DNA from: Rhodocyclaceae bacterium UBA1310
GTDB taxonomy: Bacteria > Pseudomonadota > Gammaproteobacteria > Burkholderiales > Rhodocyclaceae
NCBI GenBank assembly: GCA_002307175.1
Contig: DBTS01000049.1
Location: 43,408 to 107,407, forward strand
Direction: 5' to 3'
Length of the DNA stretch: 64,000 nt
The translations under genes were made by a program, and so were the position numbers. The notes under the pieces are model-generated. The model was not told the DNA's origin and made no database searches. It saw only the letters and a program-made list of their open reading frames with translations. Shown one piece after another: positions 60,704 to 64,000 of the stretch; the first letter of the stretch is position 1, and every line of letters starts with the position of its first letter.

Positions 60704-61167
60704 TCCCCCTTAAGGAGCACGCCGTCTGCGTCATGCACGCTGACGCTCACAGGAAAACCGCTGCGCACGCTCTGCGTGACTACACAGAATTCCTCAAACT
60801 GGGCCAGCACCCGATCCAGCATGGCCATGTCGGCCGCCTGCCTGCCGATCTGGATATCCACGGCCATCTGACCAATGCGCAGACGCTTGGCCTCGTTGCG
60901 GACCATACTGACTTCGACTTCGGCATGCACCGGAGCAGGGTCGTTCTTGAATTTCTGAAGCGCGAAGATCAGGCTCGCTGCCAGACAGTTGGCCACCGCC
61001 GTCGCAAGCAGGCGTGAGGGATTGGGGCCTGCATCCGCGCCGAGAGGCGACATCTCGTCGGTGATCAGGGGTGCCAGGGGTGCCAGGGCAGGGTTGTCGA
61101 ACTGGACACGGAAACGGAAGTTCTCCTCCTGATCCAGTTGAATGCGCCAGTTGCCTTCAGTGCTCAT
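60700..61167 (-). CDS. OsmC family protein
   Basis: A 155-residue OsmC/Ohr-fold protein. The two redox Cys are in 'ATAVANCLAASLIF' and 'FEEFCVVTQSVRSG'. The conserved Arg/Glu are in the N-terminal part. It is probably a thiol-dependent organic peroxide reductase in the cytoplasm. The ATG with GAGGAG upstream was preferred to one 12 codons earlier. Confidence 0.85.
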   Translation of the reverse strand: MSTEGNWRIQLDQEENFRFRVQFDNPALAPLAPLITDEMSPLGADAGPNPSRLLATAVANCLAASLIFALQKFKNDPAPVHAEVEVSMVRNEAKRLRIGQMAVDIQIGRQAADMAMLDRVLAQFEEFCVVTQSVRSGFPVSVSVHDADGVLLKGD

Positions 61168-61237
61168 GCCAGTCTCCTCGGTATGCAGTGTCTCCATCTT
61201 CACGGATCAGGAGATGCCCGGCAATGGCGGTTACCCC

Positions 61238-61262
61238 TCAGAAGCTGTTCACGATCAGACGC
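61238..61262 (-). repeat. Short match to the dispersed palindrome's terminal motif
   Basis: On the minus strand, between the CDF and OsmC genes, 'GATCGTGAACAGCTTCTGAG' matches 'GATCATGAACAGCTTCTAAG' at 5707-5726 with two changes. It is probably a remnant end of the same repeat family. Confidence 0.4.
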
Positions 61263-61281
61263 TGCAGACCGTAGTCAGGGT

Positions 61282-62175
61282 TCAGGCGGTAACAGACGAA
61301 TGCGGGCAGGTACACTCCGGCGCGCAACTTTCCGGATGGATGAGCACATTGGCATTTTCCAGCACCGCACCAATATCCTGCTCGATCACATCGCACAGGG
61401 CGTGCGCCTGTTCCAGGGTGCTGCTGCGATGCAGCGTCAGGTGCAGATCGATATGGCGAACCTTGCCGGACTGGCGCGTACGCAGGTTATGGTAATCAAT
61501 GAAGGCATCCGCATGGCGCGCCAGGGCCTGGCGGATCAGATCGATTTCCTCTTCGGGCAAGCTGCTGTCGATGAGTGGGGCAAAAGCCCGCGAAATCAGT
61601 CCAAATGCCTCGCGCAGGATAAATACCGCAACACTGATGGCAACCAGAGAATCAAGTACAACCCAGCCCGTCAGCCAGATGGCGAAGAGGCCCGCGCCAA
61701 CCCCAAGGGAGGTATAGACATCCGCTTTCAGATGCAGCGCATCGGCTTCCAGCGCCACCGATTTTTCTGCCTTGGCGACTCGATAGAGAATAGTCGCCAC
61801 AGCAGCATTCACCGCTGCGGAGACGAACATCACTGCCATGCCCCAGCCCGCTGCTTCGATCGGGCCTGGATGGAACAGCTTGCCCACGGCTTCGATAACA
61901 ATCCAGACGGCAGCCACAACAATCAGTGCGCCTTCGATCACGCCAGAGACGTTTTCGAATTTTTCATGCCCGTACGGATGATCCGCATCCGGCGGAGCAT
62001 CTGCCAGGCGCACGGAGACAAACGCAATGACCGCCGCCAGCAGATCCATTGTCGAATGGATGGCTTCCGACACGATACTGACCGAGCCGGACATCAGGCC
62101 AACCACAAGCTTCATGGCAATCAGCAGCGTGTTGGAGGCGACAGACAGAAGAGCGACGTTCTTTTTAATACTCAT
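61282..62175 (-). CDS. Cation diffusion facilitator transporter
   Basis: A 297-residue CDF-family divalent metal efflux protein. It has six membrane helices, with 'EAIHSTMDLLAAVIAFVSVRLAD' and metal-site 'DHPYGHEKFENVSGVIEG' in the first half, 'SVALEADALHLKADVYTSLGVG' in the second, and a cytoplasmic C-terminal domain with 'HIDLHLTLHRSSTLEQAHAL'. The C-terminal 'CAPECTCPH' is an unusual Cys-rich tail. The metal could be Zn, Fe or Cd. A sequence similar to a Fur half-site (TTGAGAATCA) lies about 80-95 bp upstream. Confidence 0.88.
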   Translation of the reverse strand: MSIKKNVALLSVASNTLLIAMKLVVGLMSGSVSIVSEAIHSTMDLLAAVIAFVSVRLADAPPDADHPYGHEKFENVSGVIEGALIVVAAVWIVIEAVGKLFHPGPIEAAGWGMAVMFVSAAVNAAVATILYRVAKAEKSVALEADALHLKADVYTSLGVGAGLFAIWLTGWVVLDSLVAISVAVFILREAFGLISRAFAPLIDSSLPEEEIDLIRQALARHADAFIDYHNLRTRQSGKVRHIDLHLTLHRSSTLEQAHALCDVIEQDIGAVLENANVLIHPESCAPECTCPHSSVTA

Positions 62176-62340
62176 GAGGACTTCAATGTTGAGGAAAAAC
62201 GTCAGGTATTATCCACGATTTTCTTTCAAAAATCAAAAAAGTCCTTTTTAATCAATACGATATTGAGAATCAACCGCATTTGGGAATGAGACGCGAGTGG
62301 AGGTTTCTGCCATACACAGAGAACCTCCCCCTGTGGAAAA

Positions 62341-62793
62341 CTAGATTCCCGGCGCCAGGTCACCGGAGATGTAGCCAGAAAGCTCGCGAATCGTCTGCTG
62401 CTGCTGTTCGATCACCGTACGCACCGCATCCCCGATGGTGATGATGCCCAACAGCTTGCCACGCTCCACCACAGGCAGATGGCGGAAATGGTATTCCGTC
62501 ATCAGGGACATGACATCCTCGACGGTCTGGGCTGGCGAAATGGTCTGCAGATTTGCCGTCATCAACTCGCCGATAAGACTTTCACGCGAACTGCGCCCTT
62601 GCAGGATCAGCTTGCGCGCGTAGTCTCGCTCAGTGAAGATTCCCACCAGATTTTCACCTTCAAGCACCAATACGGCACTGATATCCTTTTGTGCCATCAG
62701 TTCGAGTGCCTCGAACACCGAGGTTTTCGGTGTCACGGAATGAATCTTCCGGTCTTTCTTTGAATCCAGCATTTCACGAACGGTTGCGGCCAT
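62341..62793 (-). CDS. CBS domain protein
   Basis: A 150-residue protein made of two CBS domains ('MAQKDISAVLVLEGENLVGIFTERDYARKL' and 'LMTEYHFRHLPVVERGKLLGIITIGD'). Such stand-alone pairs usually sense adenosine nucleotides and regulate other proteins. The ATG with GAGAGAG upstream was taken. An open frame further upstream has no support. A hairpin GGAGGTT-TCTG/CAGA-AACCTCC (about 62299-62330), without a T-run, follows the gene. Confidence 0.85.
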   Translation of the reverse strand: MAATVREMLDSKKDRKIHSVTPKTSVFEALELMAQKDISAVLVLEGENLVGIFTERDYARKLILQGRSSRESLIGELMTANLQTISPAQTVEDVMSLMTEYHFRHLPVVERGKLLGIITIGDAVRTVIEQQQQTIRELSGYISGDLAPGI

Positions 62794-63048
62794 GATGTCT
62801 CTCTCGGTAGGGTGCAATGCATTCTGACGCCTAGGGCGCAGAGCGCATGCTTTTGTCGTTTTGTGGGATTCGCCAGGAGTGGTCTGCACTGATTCCGGAA
62901 ATGAATCAGACACAGCCCCACTGTTAGCATTTAGACGCCAATCGGCAAACATGCAAGTAGCAGTGCAAGCATGCCCCCGCACACCTGCACGTGCCCCACG
63001 GAAGCCCGTCAGTCTGGCTGACCGGCTACACAGGAGGAGCGGTGAGAC
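62794..63048. other. Short intergenic region
   Basis: 255 bp between the TauE permease and the CBS gene. It has no convincing gene. It should hold the CBS gene promoter. No terminator hairpin with T-run was identified. Confidence 0.3.
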
Positions 63049-63825
63049 CTACCCAAAGATCCAGGGCTTGATGGTTTCCCACACCAGCTTGCACAGGAGT
63101 GCCAGCACGAGGACGAGAAACAGGCGCCGCAGCCAATGGTTACCGCCTTTGAGGGCGAAACGGGTACCGACGAGCGAGCCCAGAATTGCCGCTACACCCA
63201 GCGGCAGGGCCAGATGATAGGCCACCATGCCGGCCGGAATGAGGAAGAACAGGGTGGCAGCATTGGTTCCAAAATTGACAATCTTGGCACAAGCCGTGGC
63301 ACGCAGAAAATCGAAATGGAAAAAGCGAATGCACAGGAAGAGCAGAAAGCTGCCCGTGCCCGGTCCGATGAACCCATCGTAGAACCCCAGCGCAAAACCC
63401 ACCCCGGCACCCTTGATAAGGTCTGCACGTGTCGGCTCACGACTGGTGTCCTGATTGCCGAAAGCGGGTTTGAACCAGGTGTAGACGAGCATCGCGGCAA
63501 GCACCACGATGATGATCGGACGCATCCACTGGGTGGGCATCAGGTTGAGCATGCGCACACCGGTGTACGCTCCAATGAAGGAAGTCACTGCCGTCGGCAG
63601 CATCAGGCGCCATGGCAGGTCCAGATGCTTGGCGTACTGCCGCACCGCCATGCCATGCCCCATGACGGAGGAGAGTTTGTCGACGCCCATGATCTGGGCT
63701 GGCGAGAAGCCTGGCAAAACGTTGTAGAGCCCAGGAATCTGGATCAGGCCGCCCCCCCCGACGGCAGCATTGATCACGCCGGCAACAAAGGCCAGCGGCA
63801 GCAGCAAGAGCAGTTCGTGACTCAT
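63049..63825 (-). CDS. TauE/SafE-family permease
   Basis: A 258-residue TSUP-family (PF01925) membrane protein with about eight helices. It has 'AFVAGVINAAVGGGGLIQIPGLY' and 'GFYDGFIGPGTGSFLLFLCI', the repeated family motifs. It probably transports an anion such as sulfite or an organosulfonate, or exports a metabolite. The substrate cannot be inferred. Its start overlaps the aroE stop by one base (TGATG), so it is probably in the same transcript. Confidence 0.87.
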   Translation of the reverse strand: MSHELLLLLPLAFVAGVINAAVGGGGLIQIPGLYNVLPGFSPAQIMGVDKLSSVMGHGMAVRQYAKHLDLPWRLMLPTAVTSFIGAYTGVRMLNLMPTQWMRPIIIVVLAAMLVYTWFKPAFGNQDTSREPTRADLIKGAGVGFALGFYDGFIGPGTGSFLLFLCIRFFHFDFLRATACAKIVNFGTNAATLFFLIPAGMVAYHLALPLGVAAILGSLVGTRFALKGGNHWLRRLFLVLVLALLCKLVWETIKPWIFG

Positions 63826-64000
63826 CAGGCCTTACGCAGCTCCGCAATTACGGGGGCCGTATCGGGGCGAATGCCACGCCACTGGCAGAAGCATTCCGCC
63901 CCCTGTTCGACCACCATGCCCAGCCCATCCGCCGTAAGACCGGCACCTGCGGCCCGCGCAGCCAGCACAAAGGCCGTCGGCTCTTTTTTGTAGGCCATGT
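63825..64000 (-). CDS. aroE: Shikimate dehydrogenase, C-terminal part (truncated by window edge)
   Basis: The last 57 codons are visible. They read '[17 protein letters not shown]', then '[20 protein letters not shown]', then '[17 protein letters not shown]', the conserved AroE C-terminus (the 'DGLGMLVEQAAxxF..WxG..P' block). The catalytic Lys/Asp region lies beyond the edge. It reduces 3-dehydroshikimate to shikimate, the step before AroK. An internal Met near the edge should not be mistaken for a start. Confidence 0.82.
   Translation of the reverse strand, partial: MAYKKEPTAFVLAARAAGAGLTADGLGMVVEQGAECFCQWRGIRPDTAPVIAELRKA

Noticed and set aside
1..64000. CRISPR arrays, tRNA and rRNA genes
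   Set aside because: No regularly spaced direct repeats, tRNA cloverleaf signatures or rRNA sequence were seen while reading through the window. A tRNAscan or CRISPR search was not run.

Overview
This window looks like the chromosome of a betaproteobacterium. Gene order and families point to the Rhodocyclales, Neisseriales or Burkholderiales, but the sequence alone does not fix the genus. The main evidence is the blocks pilMNOPQ-aroK-aroB-dgt, yicC-gmk-rpoZ-spoT-DUF3460 and zapB-like/zapA/6S RNA, plus cyaY divergent from an LptM-type lipoprotein and a rhombosortase. The DNA is moderately GC-rich and densely coded. No rRNA, tRNA, CRISPR array, prophage or complete insertion sequence was recognised. 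The only transposase-like gene is a single RAYT-type HUH protein.

Layout. 1-3.4 kb (minus strand): the end of a rhombosortase, a small unknown gene, a YpfJ-type zinc protease, a candidate structured RNA with a strong terminator, 6S RNA, zapA and a zapB-like gene. 3.4-16.6 kb (plus): a cobalamin riboswitch and a tightly overlapping run of cobalamin uptake and late-biosynthesis genes (btuB, cobO, cbiA, cbiB, cobD, cobQ, btuC, btuD, btuF, cobU, cobT, cobS, cobC). 16.6-22 kb: a hemerythrin, then four LPS-core-type glycosyltransferases. 22-31 kb (minus): RAYT, dgt, aroB, aroK and the type IV pilus alignment genes pilQPONM, divergent from mrcA (PBP1A). 33-38 kb: cyaY, lptM and a two-component pair made of a REC-DUF3369-degenerate GGDEF-EAL protein and a histidine kinase. 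38-45 kb (minus): EamA transporter, SDR, dsbA, SPOR protein, carbonic anhydrase, RNase PH, a gene-free repeat-bearing stretch, and a PP2C phosphatase/Ser-Thr kinase pair. 45-51 kb (plus): yicC, gmk, rpoZ, spoT, DUF3460 and an exonuclease/UvrC-like fusion. 51-56 kb: yebC, a Cys-rich exported protein, and a Fur-box-preceded siderophore receptor with a PepSY-TM partner. 56-64 kb: an adenine DNA methyltransferase, an isolated FlgH-like lipoprotein, small unknown genes, a thioesterase, an OsmC protein, a CDF transporter, a CBS protein, a TauE/SafE permease and the 3' end of aroE.

How the genes work together. The B12 region forms one riboswitch-headed unit that joins outer-membrane uptake (BtuB), inner-membrane ABC import (BtuCDF), corrinoid adenosylation, side-chain amidation, aminopropanol attachment and lower-ligand assembly. 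Corrin-ring-building genes are absent here. The pil block and mrcA diverge from one intergenic region that carries a 12-bp inverted repeat. The spoT block groups nucleotide metabolism, RNA polymerase omega and (p)ppGpp control. The siderophore receptor and PepSY-TM protein form an iron-regulated pair.

The items most worth a second look are the candidate non-coding RNA at about 1927-2220 (a run of perfect hairpins ending in an intrinsic terminator), a dispersed family of long imperfect palindromes (5581, 33330, 43250, 61240), the orphan FlgH-like gene, the inverted repeat between pilM and mrcA, and several gene-free stretches.
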